DNA of 64,000 nucleotides from Pacificispira sp002696645 (GCF_048892425.1 NZ_JBLZHU010000005.1:244625-308624); one strand, 5' to 3'. Numbered from the stretch's first letter, positions 8,441-19,686 are shown. Numbers and translations are program-made. Notes: generated from the letters alone by a model not told the origin.

Positions 8441-10111
8441 ATGTCCAGAAAAGGAAAAACACAGAATCATTTAGCAAATAAGATTGAACTACGGCCCGGA
8501 GAAAACATCGGAAACAACTCCGCAGAGAATGATGATGAGTTTTTATTTTCGTGCTTTGTAGATCATCCAGCTCTTTCTGTAGTTGCGGATATTACTTCAT
8601 CAAAGCACTTTGTATCGGCAAGAACTGGTGCAGGAAAGACTGCGATATTGAGAATGATATCTAAGAATAACACAAATGTAAGTGAGGTTGATTTACTGGA
8701 GTTATCACTTAGCTATGTCGCAAATTCTGATATTATACAGTTTCTTAGTTCGATTGGTGTTGATTTAGATTTATTTTTCCAGGTTCTTTGGAAACACATA
8801 TTCTGTATTGAATACATTAGATCAAGGTTTTCTGTCACGGATGCAAATAAGTCACGCAGTCTTTTTCGCAGAATTTTGGATACATTTGAAAGTGATGACA
8901 GGCGAAAATCGGCTCTAAAGTACTTGGCTGAATGGGAAAACAAATTCTTCATCACAATGGATGAAAATATTAAGGAGGTTACACAAAAAATAGAAAAACA
9001 AGTCGATACAAATCTTTCAGTTGATCTGGAAAAATTTAAATCAAAAGCAGGATACGCAAGGTCGTTGAGCCAGGAAAAGAAATCAGCCCTTGTCGCGCGC
9101 GCCAAGAAAATTGTCGATTCGGATCTTTTAGCGGATCTGGGAAAAGTTATGGACCTGCTTTCTACATTTGATAAAGAAGAAAAGTATAAGAAACAGAACC
9201 ACTATATATTAATTGACGGCATTGATGAAAAATGGGTTGATGAAACGATAAGGTACAAGCTCATTAGAGCATTAATTGAAAGTTTGAGGTCTTTTAGGAA
9301 GATACAAAATCTAAAAATTATTGTGGCTATAAGAGCGGATGTTCTTGAGAGAGTAATTCAAGAGACAGATTTCTCCGGTGCTCAAAGAGAGAAGTATGAT
9401 GATTATTTCTTAAGAGTAAAATGGAATAAAGATCAAATGTTTGATCTGGTAAATAAAAGAATAAATTTTCTTTTTAGGAAGAAATACTCTTCAGAAAATG
9501 TATATTATAGTGATATATTTGATCCAAAGGTTGGGAGTGTTGATTCTTTCTCTTATATATTGGATCGAACGTTATATAGGCCTAGAGATATAATATCTTA
9601 CCTAAATATATGCTTAAAATTGTGTGAAGGGAAAAGCAAGGTTTCCCAAACCGTTATTCGGAAGGCTGAAGAGGAGTATTCTCGAATTAGACTCCAGGCT
9701 TTAGTAGAGGAATGGAATACTGCACTACCTTATTTGCAGTTTGTTTTCAGTGCAATTAGATCTCGTGGAAATGCATTTCAAGAAAGTGACTTTTTTGACC
9801 ATACGTTTATTGACGAAATTGTTCTTTCCGTAGCCCAAGAAAATTATGAGCCTCGTGATCCGGTAAGTAAGTTGTCTAGGTCAAGTCTAACTCATGGAAA
9901 TGAAATACCTTATGAAGATATGTCAAAGCAAATCATATCGGACTTGTATCGAATTGGCGTTATCGGACTGAAGACAAATGTGAATCAAAGTTTCATTTTT
10001 TCTCATAAAGATATTGCGACGGTGCTTCCGGCCACAATATCGAAGGACACAAAGATAAGATTTCATCAAATGACGCGTATTGGATTGAACCTGTCAAACG
10101 TGAAATCGTAA
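8441..10111 (+). CDS. Orphan P-loop ATPase, Sll1717-like (AT-rich islet 1)
   Basis: This is a 556-residue soluble protein. Walker A is ARTGAGKTA (residues 60–68, Lys66), Walker B is YILIDGIDE (255–263), a sensor-like strand IIVAIRADVLERV follows (293–305), and LYRPRDIISYL is at 378–387. A helical, Lys/Glu-rich insert separates the Walker motifs (about 140–250). The C terminus has a winged-helix-like look (LYRIGVIGL). This arrangement resembles the Sll1717-type P-loop ATPases; I assign it from memory of motifs. GGGGGA precedes the ATG. Base composition is far more AT-rich than both neighbours, so recent transfer is likely. There is no partner gene: the next feature is rnpB, 26 bp away. It is comparable in plan and length to the gene at 46422. 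A defence-type function is inference. Confidence 0.75.
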   Translation: MSRKGKTQNHLANKIELRPGENIGNNSAENDDEFLFSCFVDHPALSVVADITSSKHFVSARTGAGKTAILRMISKNNTNVSEVDLLELSLSYVANSDIIQFLSSIGVDLDLFFQVLWKHIFCIEYIRSRFSVTDANKSRSLFRRILDTFESDDRRKSALKYLAEWENKFFITMDENIKEVTQKIEKQVDTNLSVDLEKFKSKAGYARSLSQEKKSALVARAKKIVDSDLLADLGKVMDLLSTFDKEEKYKKQNHYILIDGIDEKWVDETIRYKLIRALIESLRSFRKIQNLKIIVAIRADVLERVIQETDFSGAQREKYDDYFLRVKWNKDQMFDLVNKRINFLFRKKYSSENVYYSDIFDPKVGSVDSFSYILDRTLYRPRDIISYLNICLKLCEGKSKVSQTVIRKAEEEYSRIRLQALVEEWNTALPYLQFVFSAIRSRGNAFQESDFFDHTFIDEIVLSVAQENYEPRDPVSKLSRSSLTHGNEIPYEDMSKQIISDLYRIGVIGLKTNVNQSFIFSHKDIATVLPATISKDTKIRFHQMTRIGLNLSNVKS

Positions 10112-10137
10112 TATGATTTAGTGATCAATAATCAAAA

Positions 10138-10580
<443 letters not shown>

Positions 10581-10645
10581 GGGGAGGAGATACGCTCTAT
10601 TGTGGATGCTTTCAACGCCGGTGACATCCGAATAGACTAAAAGCC

Positions 10646-11737
10646 ATGAACAGGGATGATCGTATGTCGGGCAAGGGATCAGGTATGGCCACAGGCGGAA
10701 CTGTGCCAGCGGCCTTAAATGTTGGCATTGTGCCCTTACCTAATTTCACGCTGAACGCCTTTGCGTCCTTTATTGATGCCCTAAGATTAGCCGCTGATGA
10801 GCGGGACCGATCGCGCCCGATCCGATGCCGCTGGGAGGTGATGTCCCATGATGGGCGCATGATCCCGGCAAGCTGTGGTGTCAGCATTACCGCGACCGGC
10901 ACATTTCTGTCCCCGGAACGCTTTGACTATGTGGTTGTGATTGGTGGATTGCTGGGCCATGACGAGGATAAGGAAGATCCTGTCCTGGACTATTTGCGCC
11001 AGGCCGCCAGCCAGGGTGTCGCATTGGTGGGAATCTGTACCGGTGTTTTTGCGATGGCGCGGGCGGGATTACTGGATGGGCGCAAGGCCTGTGTCAGTTG
11101 GTTGCATTATCAGGATATGATCGACCGCTTTGATACGGTGGAACCCGATGCCAGCCGCCTGTTCGTCGCGGATGGCAAGCGTATCACCTGTGCAGGCGGT
11201 GTCGGCGCGGCGCGTTTGGCTGCCTGGATGATCGAACGGCATCTGGGGCGGGATCTGGCGCAAAAGGCCCTGAGTATCATGATGGTGGAAAACAGCCGTG
11301 CGACGGCAACGCCGCAACCCCAGCCCCCGGTGGCCCAGTCGGTGCGCGACCCCCGCGTTGCGCGCGCAATTCTGCTTTTGGAGGAAAAGCTGTCCGATCC
11401 ACCGCGCATTGATCAATTGGCGCACACAATCGGTATTTCCAGGCGACAGTTGGAACGCGGTTTTCGCGAAGAACTGGGCATGAGCTTTGGGAACTTTTCC
11501 CGGGCATTGCGGCTGGATCATGGCCTGTGGCTGGTCCTGACAACGGACCGATCCATTCTGGATATTACACTGGAATGTGGATTTAACGGTCAGTCCCACT
11601 TTGCGACTTTGTTTCGCAAGGCCTATGGCCTGACCCCGACAGAGGCACGGGGTTTACCTTTGTTGGACCGGGATGCGCTGATGCAGTCAAAACTGCGGTT
11701 CCGCCCTAGAGTCTCAAATGATCAAAAAACACACTAG
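10646..11737 (+). CDS. GlxA-type transcriptional regulator (DJ-1/PfpI domain + AraC HTH)
   Basis: The 363-residue protein has an N-terminal class I amidotransferase-like domain (about 25–210, with the nucleophile-elbow-like GICTGVFAMA) and a C-terminal AraC/XylS DNA-binding domain (about 240–345: LAHTIGISRRQLERGFREE, then ECGFNGQSHFATLFRKAYG). Such proteins often control amine or carnitine/betaine catabolism, but no catabolic operon lies next to this copy. It is read away from rnpB. The TAG stop is contributed by the end of a palindromic element (11734–12000). The window has a second member at 59842. Confidence 0.85.
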   Translation: MNRDDRMSGKGSGMATGGTVPAALNVGIVPLPNFTLNAFASFIDALRLAADERDRSRPIRCRWEVMSHDGRMIPASCGVSITATGTFLSPERFDYVVVIGGLLGHDEDKEDPVLDYLRQAASQGVALVGICTGVFAMARAGLLDGRKACVSWLHYQDMIDRFDTVEPDASRLFVADGKRITCAGGVGAARLAAWMIERHLGRDLAQKALSIMMVENSRATATPQPQPPVAQSVRDPRVARAILLLEEKLSDPPRIDQLAHTIGISRRQLERGFREELGMSFGNFSRALRLDHGLWLVLTTDRSILDITLECGFNGQSHFATLFRKAYGLTPTEARGLPLLDRDALMQSKLRFRPRVSNDQKTH

Positions 11738-12000
11738 AGCAATATCAGGTCATTCATGGTCACTCTGATGTCTTTCGGCGAGGACGATGCGAGGCACCCG
11801 CCGCAGAGCGATGCGGGGCATCGCGCAAGGCGGGTAACGCAGCAGCGGTCCGCCGAAAGTCACCGTTCCGGCCGGATGTTTTAAGGCTGGCCTGCGTCGC
11901 AGCTCTTGCCCGTAGCCCCGCTACGCGCAGCAAGCTGCTCCTAATCCAGCCTTAAAACATCTCGGTCAGAGCGACCATGAATGACCTGATATTGCTCTAG
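11734..12000. repeat. 267-bp palindromic intergenic element with 35-bp terminal inverted repeats
   Basis: Terminal arms at 11734–11768 and 11966–12000 are 35 bp long and differ at one position (CTAGAGCAATATCAGGTCAT is the shared outer end). The interior has nested complementary segments (CTTTCGGCG with CGCCGAAAG; GATGTTTTAAGGCTGG with CCAGCCTTAAAACATC). The outermost CTAG on each side supplies the TAG stop of the converging genes (GlxA-type regulator and DUF4175 protein). No coding capacity was found. It is best read as a non-autonomous, MITE-like or REP-like element. It could also act as a two-way transcript barrier. Confidence 0.85.
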
Positions 12001-14615
12001 AATTGATCCAGCAGCCGGTCGATATAGTCCAATTCCTCAGGCGGACGGGCGCGCTCTCCCGCGCGACGGCGTAATTCATCACGAATTTCCCGGGCTTTTT
12101 CCAGGCCGCCTTTATCAGGAACTTTCACCTGACCCTGCATGCTGCCCCGGAATGTATCACTGGCTTCGCGTCCAAAGGGGTCCATTGTCTGTTCGCCAGA
12201 CTGGCCGGGCACTTGCTGACCCATTCCCATTTGTTGTTCAAACCGTTCAATAAAGGCATTTCGCGCTGCATCGGCGGCCTCCTGCATCGCATCCAGTGCC
12301 TTGCCTTGTGACTCAACGGCTTCGCCGGGCCTGCCATCGCCCAATTGCTCAGTTGCCTCGCCCATGCCTTCATCCGCGCGGCCAAAGGGTTCTGGAATCT
12401 GCCCCATCATTTCGCCAAATTTGCGCATCACTTCACCCAATTGTCGGCGCAGGGCATCCTGCAGGACGGCATCTGCACTATCCTGCGCACGCTGTTGGTC
12501 GCCGGATTCTCCCCGCTGGCCCTGTTCAGCCTGGCCCTGGCTTTGCTGATTGCGCTGGGCCTGGTTTTGCTGTCCGGCCTGCCCCTGTTCCGGGTTGCTT
12601 TCGCCCCGGCGTTCCAGGTCGCGGCGATGGGTTCTGTCCATCAATTCGCGCTGGCTTTCCATGATATCTTTCATGGAATTCAGCATTTCCATGGCTTGCT
12701 GATTCTGCGGGGACATTTGCTGCTGCATCCCTGCTTGCATGTTTTCCATCATATTACGCAGCTGTTCCAGCATCTGCTGGGCGCTTTCGGTCATGCCATT
12801 CTGCATCATGTCGCGCAATTGCTGCATCATGTCTTCAAGGTCGCGCTGAGAAATGACATTTTCGCCGGGGGCCATTTCGGGGGGCTGTTCACCCTCGGCA
12901 AGGTTCTGGCGCATCTGGTCTGCCATGGCCTGCATGTAATCCTGCATGGCCTGCTGCAGTTCATCCATCAATTGGTCCAGTTCGGCCGCATCGGCGCCAT
13001 TCTGGAGGGCGTCCATCAGGGCCTGTTGTGCCTCACGCAAGCGCTGCAGGGCCAGGGATACGCCACCATCTTCCAGATACAGCGCCGTTTTCCATAATAA
13101 TTCGATCACAGACGCAATGGCCTGTGGCTCAGGGGCGGCACCGGTGCGGCGATGGGGCGTCAGGGCGCGCACTGCCTGACGCAGCGCCATGAAAACCGTA
13201 ACCTTGTCATCAAATGTGTTATGTTCCCACGACAAGGCATCCAGCGCGTCTGAAACGGCCCGATAATTTTGTATCGGATTCCAGGCCAGTTCACGCCGCA
13301 AGTCGATAATGATCTTAGCCACTGGGTGGTTGAACTCCCGCGCGGGCAGGATCAAGGTCACGGGCTCGGATCGACCCTCCTGGCCCAGGGCGTCGGTTGC
13401 CACCAGGGTCAGGCGCACTTCTCCGCCGGCCCAGGGATGGGCGGTATAGTCCCGGTAGGCGCGGCGTTTGGTGCCGTATTTGCTGGGGTCCGGGACGGGC
13501 AGTTGGGTGATGATCTTCATTTCCTCATTCCCCTGAGCACTGCTTTGCGCAGAGCCCGCAAGCCTGTCCGCGCGCTCTATCTCCGCCCTTAAGGAGAGAA
13601 CGCCAAAGTCATCGCTGACCGTATGGGTGATGGTCAGGGCGCGCTGAACACTGGCAATCGGGGGTTCTGGCAGGGTGACAACGGGGGGCGCATCCGGCAC
13701 GGCGCGAATTTCCCAGGAGGCAACGGTTTCACCCTCAGACTGAATGGAAAATGTGCCGGACTTTAGAATTTCATGCTCCAGCGCCACGGCATTCTGGGCA
13801 AATTGCGCCATTGGTTTTGGACCCTGCGGCGTTATCAGGGTCGCCCCGTCCGGGACGCCGCTGACCTGAACCACCAGGCGGGACCCGACCGGGGTGCTGT
13901 GTTCATCGCCCTGCATTGCTGTTGGGATCGTATCGGTCGTGTCAGGCGATTGTTTCTTGCTGCTGGACATAAAAAGCGGGGGCAGACCGGTATAGTCCGG
14001 CGGCGTCAGCCAGGCATCAATGCCAACCGTCAAGGTCGGTCCGCTGGTGCCGATATTGGGGACCAGTGCAGTCCGCAGGCGCTGAATACTCTCCCCGCCC
14101 GCAGCGATCAGCGCGATGATCAGGAAGAATGGCGCAATCAGGCGCAGGGCGCGGGGATCGCGCCGTGCCAATTGGGGATCCGGGGCGCCCACCGACAAGC
14201 TGCCGATTCGTTGACGCAGGCGCGCCTGATGCGCCTGCCACAGGGCCAGTTGAATTGGATTATCGCTGCTGGGACGATCCGCCAGACTTTCCAGTGGGCG
14301 GTGATCCAGTTTGTTGACCCGTTCGACCCGACGACGCGCGGCTTCATACCGGGGCAGGTGAAACCGTCGATAGCCCTGAACCATCAGGCCAGCGAAAAGG
14401 ATGGCCGATACTGCCAGGACGGTCGCATGCAGCCAGGGAGCAAGGTCTGGCAGAAGTCCGGTGATTGCGATGGCAAGAAACAGGATCAGGACGCTGACAG
14501 GTTTCCAGAAGGCAACTTCCAGCGCCTCCCAGATCAAAACCGCGCGGGAGAGACCGATGGGCATTTCCATACCCGTCGCGTCTTTTTGGCCCCCCCGAGC
14601 CGAGTGATCTGTCAT
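11997..14615 (-). CDS. DUF4175 / TIGR02302-type low-complexity membrane protein
   Basis: The product is about 872 residues. Near the N terminus are two or three membrane segments (LEVAFWKPVSVLILFLAIAI and the following helices), then a further TM (LIAPFFLIIALIAAGG). A beta-rich central part follows, and then a long Gln/Met/Glu-rich helical C-terminal region with many Q-M-x-x repeats and Gly-Gln stretches. This layout matches the alphaproteobacterial TIGR02302 family, of unknown function. ATG at 14615 is preceded by GGAG and lies 17 bp after the lysA stop; a TTG at 14669 would extend it into lysA. It is last in the argH–lysA operon. Its TAG stop is formed by a palindromic element. Confidence 0.85.
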   Translation of the reverse strand: MTDHSARGGQKDATGMEMPIGLSRAVLIWEALEVAFWKPVSVLILFLAIAITGLLPDLAPWLHATVLAVSAILFAGLMVQGYRRFHLPRYEAARRRVERVNKLDHRPLESLADRPSSDNPIQLALWQAHQARLRQRIGSLSVGAPDPQLARRDPRALRLIAPFFLIIALIAAGGESIQRLRTALVPNIGTSGPTLTVGIDAWLTPPDYTGLPPLFMSSSKKQSPDTTDTIPTAMQGDEHSTPVGSRLVVQVSGVPDGATLITPQGPKPMAQFAQNAVALEHEILKSGTFSIQSEGETVASWEIRAVPDAPPVVTLPEPPIASVQRALTITHTVSDDFGVLSLRAEIERADRLAGSAQSSAQGNEEMKIITQLPVPDPSKYGTKRRAYRDYTAHPWAGGEVRLTLVATDALGQEGRSEPVTLILPAREFNHPVAKIIIDLRRELAWNPIQNYRAVSDALDALSWEHNTFDDKVTVFMALRQAVRALTPHRRTGAAPEPQAIASVIELLWKTALYLEDGGVSLALQRLREAQQALMDALQNGADAAELDQLMDELQQAMQDYMQAMADQMRQNLAEGEQPPEMAPGENVISQRDLEDMMQQLRDMMQNGMTESAQQMLEQLRNMMENMQAGMQQQMSPQNQQAMEMLNSMKDIMESQRELMDRTHRRDLERRGESNPEQGQAGQQNQAQRNQQSQGQAEQGQRGESGDQQRAQDSADAVLQDALRRQLGEVMRKFGEMMGQIPEPFGRADEGMGEATEQLGDGRPGEAVESQGKALDAMQEAADAARNAFIERFEQQMGMGQQVPGQSGEQTMDPFGREASDTFRGSMQGQVKVPDKGGLEKAREIRDELRRRAGERARPPEELDYIDRLLDQF

Positions 14616-14632
14616 CCTGTCGCTCCAATCCT

Positions 14633-15925
14633 TTAAGCGGCGTGATCCTTTGAACCAGTCTGTAACCAATCTGGAATTCTGTCCATGCCGATCAACTCTT
14701 CATAGGTCTGCCGAGGCCGGATCACAGCATAGTGATCGCCATCGATCAAAACCTCTGGGACCAGCAACCTTGTATTATAGGTCGATGCCATCACGGCGCC
14801 ATAGGCCCCTGCCGTCCCGAATGCGACCAGATCCCCTTCTTCTATCAAGGGCAGCATGCGGTCTTTGGCAAAGGTATCGCCGGATTCGCAAACTGGTCCT
14901 ACAACGTCAACCGGCATCAGCGGCGCATCCGCACCTGGTTGTTTGACGGGGCGCAAACCATGGTGACCATTGTACAGGGCAGGGCGGATCAGGTCATTCA
15001 TGGCCGCATCCAGGATCAGGAAGCGCTTCGCCTCGCCGGGCTTCACGACCAAGGCCCGCGACAGCAATATCCCGGCATTACCGACGATCATGCGTCCCGG
15101 TTCCAGCATCACCTGACAGTTCAAATGCGCGATTTCTTCTGCGGCCATTTTCGCATAGGCATCCGGCAGGGGCGGGTTTTCCGCGTCGTAAGGGATGCCC
15201 AGGCCACCGCCCAGATCAACGCGGGTGATTTTGTGCCCCAGGCTTCGCAGCCGCTCAACCAATTGAGCGACCCGGCGAAACGCCTGACGATAGGGATCCA
15301 GATCGGTCAACTGGCTGCCGATATGGACAGCAACCGTGACTGGGGCAAGGCCTGGAAGAGAAGCAGCCAGTGCATAAATTTCCTCGGCACGGTCAATATC
15401 AATGCCGAATTTATTTTCCTTTCGGCCGGTCGAAATCTTCTCATGGGTTTTGGCGTCAACGTCCGGATTGACCCGAACAGCGATTTCCGCCGTCACATTC
15501 ATGCTGGCGGCGATCCGCGATAACAGCCTGATTTCACTTTCGGATTCCACATTTATTTCATGAATTCCGGTTTCCAGGGCAAACCGAAGCTCACTTTCGC
15601 TTTTGCCAACGCCGGAAAAGACGATGCGGTCCGGGGGGATTCCAGCAGCCAGGGCACGGCGCAATTCCCCTTCGGATACGACATCCGCCCCCGCACCCAA
15701 TTGACCCAATAAGGCTATTACCGCCAGATTGCTGTTCGCCTTGACGGCATAACATATCTTGGCATCTAGACCAGCGGCGCGAAATGCGTCGGCAAAGACC
15801 GTATAGTGGCGGGTCAATGTTGCCCGGGAATAGACATAGACGGGGGTTCCGACCTCTTGCGCGATCTGCGTCAGGGGCACATTTTCAGCGCATAAAACCC
15901 CATTGTGATACTCAAAATGGTTCAT
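14633..15925 (-). CDS. lysA: Diaminopimelate decarboxylase
   Basis: The 430-residue PLP enzyme catalyses the last step of lysine synthesis, meso-diaminopimelate to lysine. It shows the fold-III PLP Lys in ICYAVKANSN, the glycine loop VDLGGGLGIPY, EPGRMIVGNAG, and the C-terminal catalytic VCESGDTFAKDR and GAYGAVMAS segments. Length is normal. It lies in the operon argH–LptM-like lipoprotein–lysA–DUF4175, an order common in alphaproteobacteria. Confidence 0.95.
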   Translation of the reverse strand: MNHFEYHNGVLCAENVPLTQIAQEVGTPVYVYSRATLTRHYTVFADAFRAAGLDAKICYAVKANSNLAVIALLGQLGAGADVVSEGELRRALAAGIPPDRIVFSGVGKSESELRFALETGIHEINVESESEIRLLSRIAASMNVTAEIAVRVNPDVDAKTHEKISTGRKENKFGIDIDRAEEIYALAASLPGLAPVTVAVHIGSQLTDLDPYRQAFRRVAQLVERLRSLGHKITRVDLGGGLGIPYDAENPPLPDAYAKMAAEEIAHLNCQVMLEPGRMIVGNAGILLSRALVVKPGEAKRFLILDAAMNDLIRPALYNGHHGLRPVKQPGADAPLMPVDVVGPVCESGDTFAKDRMLPLIEEGDLVAFGTAGAYGAVMASTYNTRLLVPEVLIDGDHYAVIRPRQTYEELIGMDRIPDWLQTGSKDHAA

Positions 15926-15970
15926 TTCACAGGTGCCAATCTATATGGATGCAATTACAAAATCACGATG

Positions 15971-16144
15971 TCAGGAAGGGGCCGCCCCGGACGGATAGGT
16001 CCGCGGATAGGGCGCTTCCTCGCCTGAGGGTGGCTCGGGTTGCGATTTTTTGCCACAAGCCGCCAGGGGAAGACTGACCACAACGGTTAACAGCAAGGCT
16101 GTTCCGGCCCGGCGCAATAGTGCGCGACGTGTCGTTTCTTCCAT
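15971..16144 (-). CDS. Small LptM-like lipoprotein
   Basis: This is a 57-residue lipoprotein between argH and lysA. It starts at 16144 behind AGGGAG. The N terminus is basic (EETTRRALLRRAG), then a hydrophobic helix ends in the lipobox LAAC at Cys30, followed by GKK and a short Pro-rich tail containing YPRTYPSG. Tiny lipoproteins with CG-K and Pro-rich tails at this exact position, between argH and lysA, resemble LptM. LptM is an outer-membrane lipoprotein that assists maturation of the LptDE lipopolysaccharide translocon. The gene is missed easily because of its size. Confidence 0.8.
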   Translation of the reverse strand: MEETTRRALLRRAGTALLLTVVVSLPLAACGKKSQPEPPSGEEAPYPRTYPSGAAPS

Positions 16145-16168
16145 ATCCAGTTACTCCCTGCCAAATAC

Positions 16169-17551
<1,383 letters not shown>

Positions 17552-17602
17552 ACTGTCTCACCCTTGTTATCGTTACTCTATGATGAATTGGAGGTTCAGC
17601 CC

Positions 17603-18250
17603 GTGACCAATCCCGTGAAAACATCCCCTTTGGCGCCGACACGCCGCGACTTTGGCCTTGGTGCCTGCGCGATTGGCCTGACTGCCCTTGCGCCATCCAT
17701 ACTGCATACACGCCCGGTTCAGGCGGCGGCGGACTATCCTCCGACAAATGGGGAGATGCAAGAATTCGTTCTGTTAAAGGAACGCGCGCCTGCCCCCGTT
17801 ACACCATTTTTTGATGGTGATGGCGTTGAACATCATTTCACTGATTTTACCGGGAAAGTGTTGCTGGTCAATTTCTGGGCGACGTGGTGTGCTCCCTGTA
17901 TCAAGGAAATGCCCAGCCTGGCCCGTTTGAACGATGTCTTGGCCGGGCCGAATTTTCGCCTGTTGACGATCAGCCAGGATCGGGGTGGTAAGGCCGTCGC
18001 AGAGCCCTTTCTGCGCGATCGGTTGGGACTGTCAGATCTGGAGCTGTTCTATGACCCCAAATTGAAGCTGGGTCGGGAACTGGGTCTGCGCGGCCTGCCC
18101 AGTACTTATTTGATCGATCAGCAGGGGCATTTGGTTGGCGGCCTTGCGGGTGCTGCGGAATGGGACAGTCCAGAGGCTATTGAAATGATCAAATTTGTCA
18201 TGCTGCAAGGCGGTGACATGCAAAAGACGGAAGATAATTCCAGCACTTAG
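17603..18250 (+). CDS. TlpA-like thiol:disulfide oxidoreductase (Tat-type signal)
   Basis: The 215-residue extracytoplasmic thioredoxin-like protein starts at GTG 17603, eight bases after GGAGG. The open frame continues far upstream inside argH's complement, but that part is a shadow. The N terminus has a twin-arginine signal (TRRDFGLGACAIGLTALAP, cleavage near VQAAA). The thioredoxin fold has the active site WATWCAPC and the cis-Pro loop LRGLPSTYLID. The likely role is reduction of periplasmic disulfides, as in cytochrome c maturation; no cytochrome genes lie beside it. It converges with the O-antigen ligase-type gene. Confidence 0.88.
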   Translation: MTNPVKTSPLAPTRRDFGLGACAIGLTALAPSILHTRPVQAAADYPPTNGEMQEFVLLKERAPAPVTPFFDGDGVEHHFTDFTGKVLLVNFWATWCAPCIKEMPSLARLNDVLAGPNFRLLTISQDRGGKAVAEPFLRDRLGLSDLELFYDPKLKLGRELGLRGLPSTYLIDQQGHLVGGLAGAAEWDSPEAIEMIKFVMLQGGDMQKTEDNSST

Positions 18251-18275
18251 TGTGTCAGAATTTCCGTCCGTTGTG

Positions 18276-19550
18276 TCACTGTGTCTTGTGCCTGTCTGCC
18301 AATAGTTGAGAGACAGGAAGCGCCAGGACGCACAGGAAGGAAACCTGCCACCAGGACGCCCAGATAGAGAAATTGGCCAGGGAACTGGTCCAGAACGACG
18401 CCATCACGGCGCAGGCAATCCAGGCACTGCCATTTCCGCGCAATGCTTTACGGGCGACCGCGATCACCAACAGCAATTGCGTGATGCAAAATAGAACCAG
18501 CCCCACGATGCCGGTTTCCGACCAGATTTCCAGAATCCAGTTATGTGGATGCCCTGGCACATATTCCGCATGCTGAAGACCGGGAACCATTTCAAGGGCG
18601 CCTTTGGTTTTATTGATCGTGTTGATGCCATACCCCGTCACAGGCGCATCCAGTGCCTTCTGATAAACGAAGCCCCAGATTGCTTGCCGGTGAAAATCGA
18701 TAACGGGTAGCGGGGGGGACGATACATCGTTTTCCGTGGTCGGGGGATGGGGCAACACCTGAAAGACAGAGACACCAAGTGCCACACAAAGGCCAAGAGT
18801 GGCGATAATCAAAAGGACACGGCCAGGTCGGGACAAATGGCGCGCGACAAACAGTAAAAACAGGATCAGGCTGGCCCCCATCATGCCACCAATCGCCGAT
18901 TCCGCAGTCTGACCCGTGATGCCTGCGAACAGCGCGATATCACAAATCAGGGCAACGGAGACCACGCCGATCCAGACACCGCGCCGTTGCCACGCCAGAT
19001 ACAGCAGAACCGGTACGGTCAGGGCCAGAACAGATTGTAAGGATTTAAACATGTTCTCAGCCATAATTGGGCCTTCATGCAACGGCTTGAAAACATGCAA
19101 CAGGGAGGGTTCGACAATAACTGCAATAACGGCCAGGGTACCCAGAACGGCAGAGCCAATCATAATGCTGGATTCAGCGATCTGGCGGGCCTTTGGACGT
19201 TCCGCCAAAGCAACGATCACCCAGATGAAGGCCATGATGTAAACCGCCATGCGGCTGACAACCTGTATCGAACTGACAGGATCAATAGAGGTGATGGCAA
19301 CGCCGACCCACCACAGCAATGTCAGCAACGCAGCCGTTCCAACCCGGGTTTTGGCCAGCGCCTTGGCCTGTTGCCTCGCGGATGGGTTTGCCATGGCGAC
19401 AGCCGCCAGAAGCGCCGCAAAGCCAAAGGCGATGGCAAGGGCCAGATTACCCATATATGTGACAGGTACGGCTATACCGATCAGTAACCCCAAAGCCCAG
19501 GCATATCCACGACTGTAGGTGAACTGCTGGGGATTAAGTACGGTGGCCAC
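18276..19550 (-). CDS. O-antigen ligase family protein
   Basis: This is a polytopic membrane protein of about 424 residues with roughly ten or more TM helices. The Wzy_C/WaaL-type periplasmic motif GHPHNWILEIWSETGIVG lies in the C-terminal third, preceded by GYGINTINK. Such proteins join polymerised O-antigen or other glycans to a lipid carrier. The start is uncertain: GTG at 19550 (or 19556), preceded by GAGGG, avoids overlapping the divergent hydrolase gene, whereas an open frame continues to 19790. No other O-antigen genes lie nearby. Confidence 0.75.
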   Translation of the reverse strand: MATVLNPQQFTYSRGYAWALGLLIGIAVPVTYMGNLALAIAFGFAALLAAVAMANPSARQQAKALAKTRVGTAALLTLLWWVGVAITSIDPVSSIQVVSRMAVYIMAFIWVIVALAERPKARQIAESSIMIGSAVLGTLAVIAVIVEPSLLHVFKPLHEGPIMAENMFKSLQSVLALTVPVLLYLAWQRRGVWIGVVSVALICDIALFAGITGQTAESAIGGMMGASLILFLLFVARHLSRPGRVLLIIATLGLCVALGVSVFQVLPHPPTTENDVSSPPLPVIDFHRQAIWGFVYQKALDAPVTGYGINTINKTKGALEMVPGLQHAEYVPGHPHNWILEIWSETGIVGLVLFCITQLLLVIAVARKALRGNGSAWIACAVMASFWTSSLANFSIWASWWQVSFLCVLALPVSQLLADRHKTQ

Positions 19551-19686
19551 GTTCACGCCCTCAGTGACCGGCCAGAGGGATTTCTGGCAACGGTTTCTAA
19601 ACGCTTGGTTTGTAAGAAAAAGTCTATTAGTTCTATGACACAAAGCGTTTAGCACGCCGATATCAGCAGCGCAATTGGCAGATTTT

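Noticed and set aside
12296..13179. Overlapping plus-strand open frames opposite the DUF4175 low-complexity region
   Set aside because: They mirror the Gln/Met-rich repeats of the minus-strand gene. Their His/Leu-rich composition is an artefact of CAG/CTG codons.
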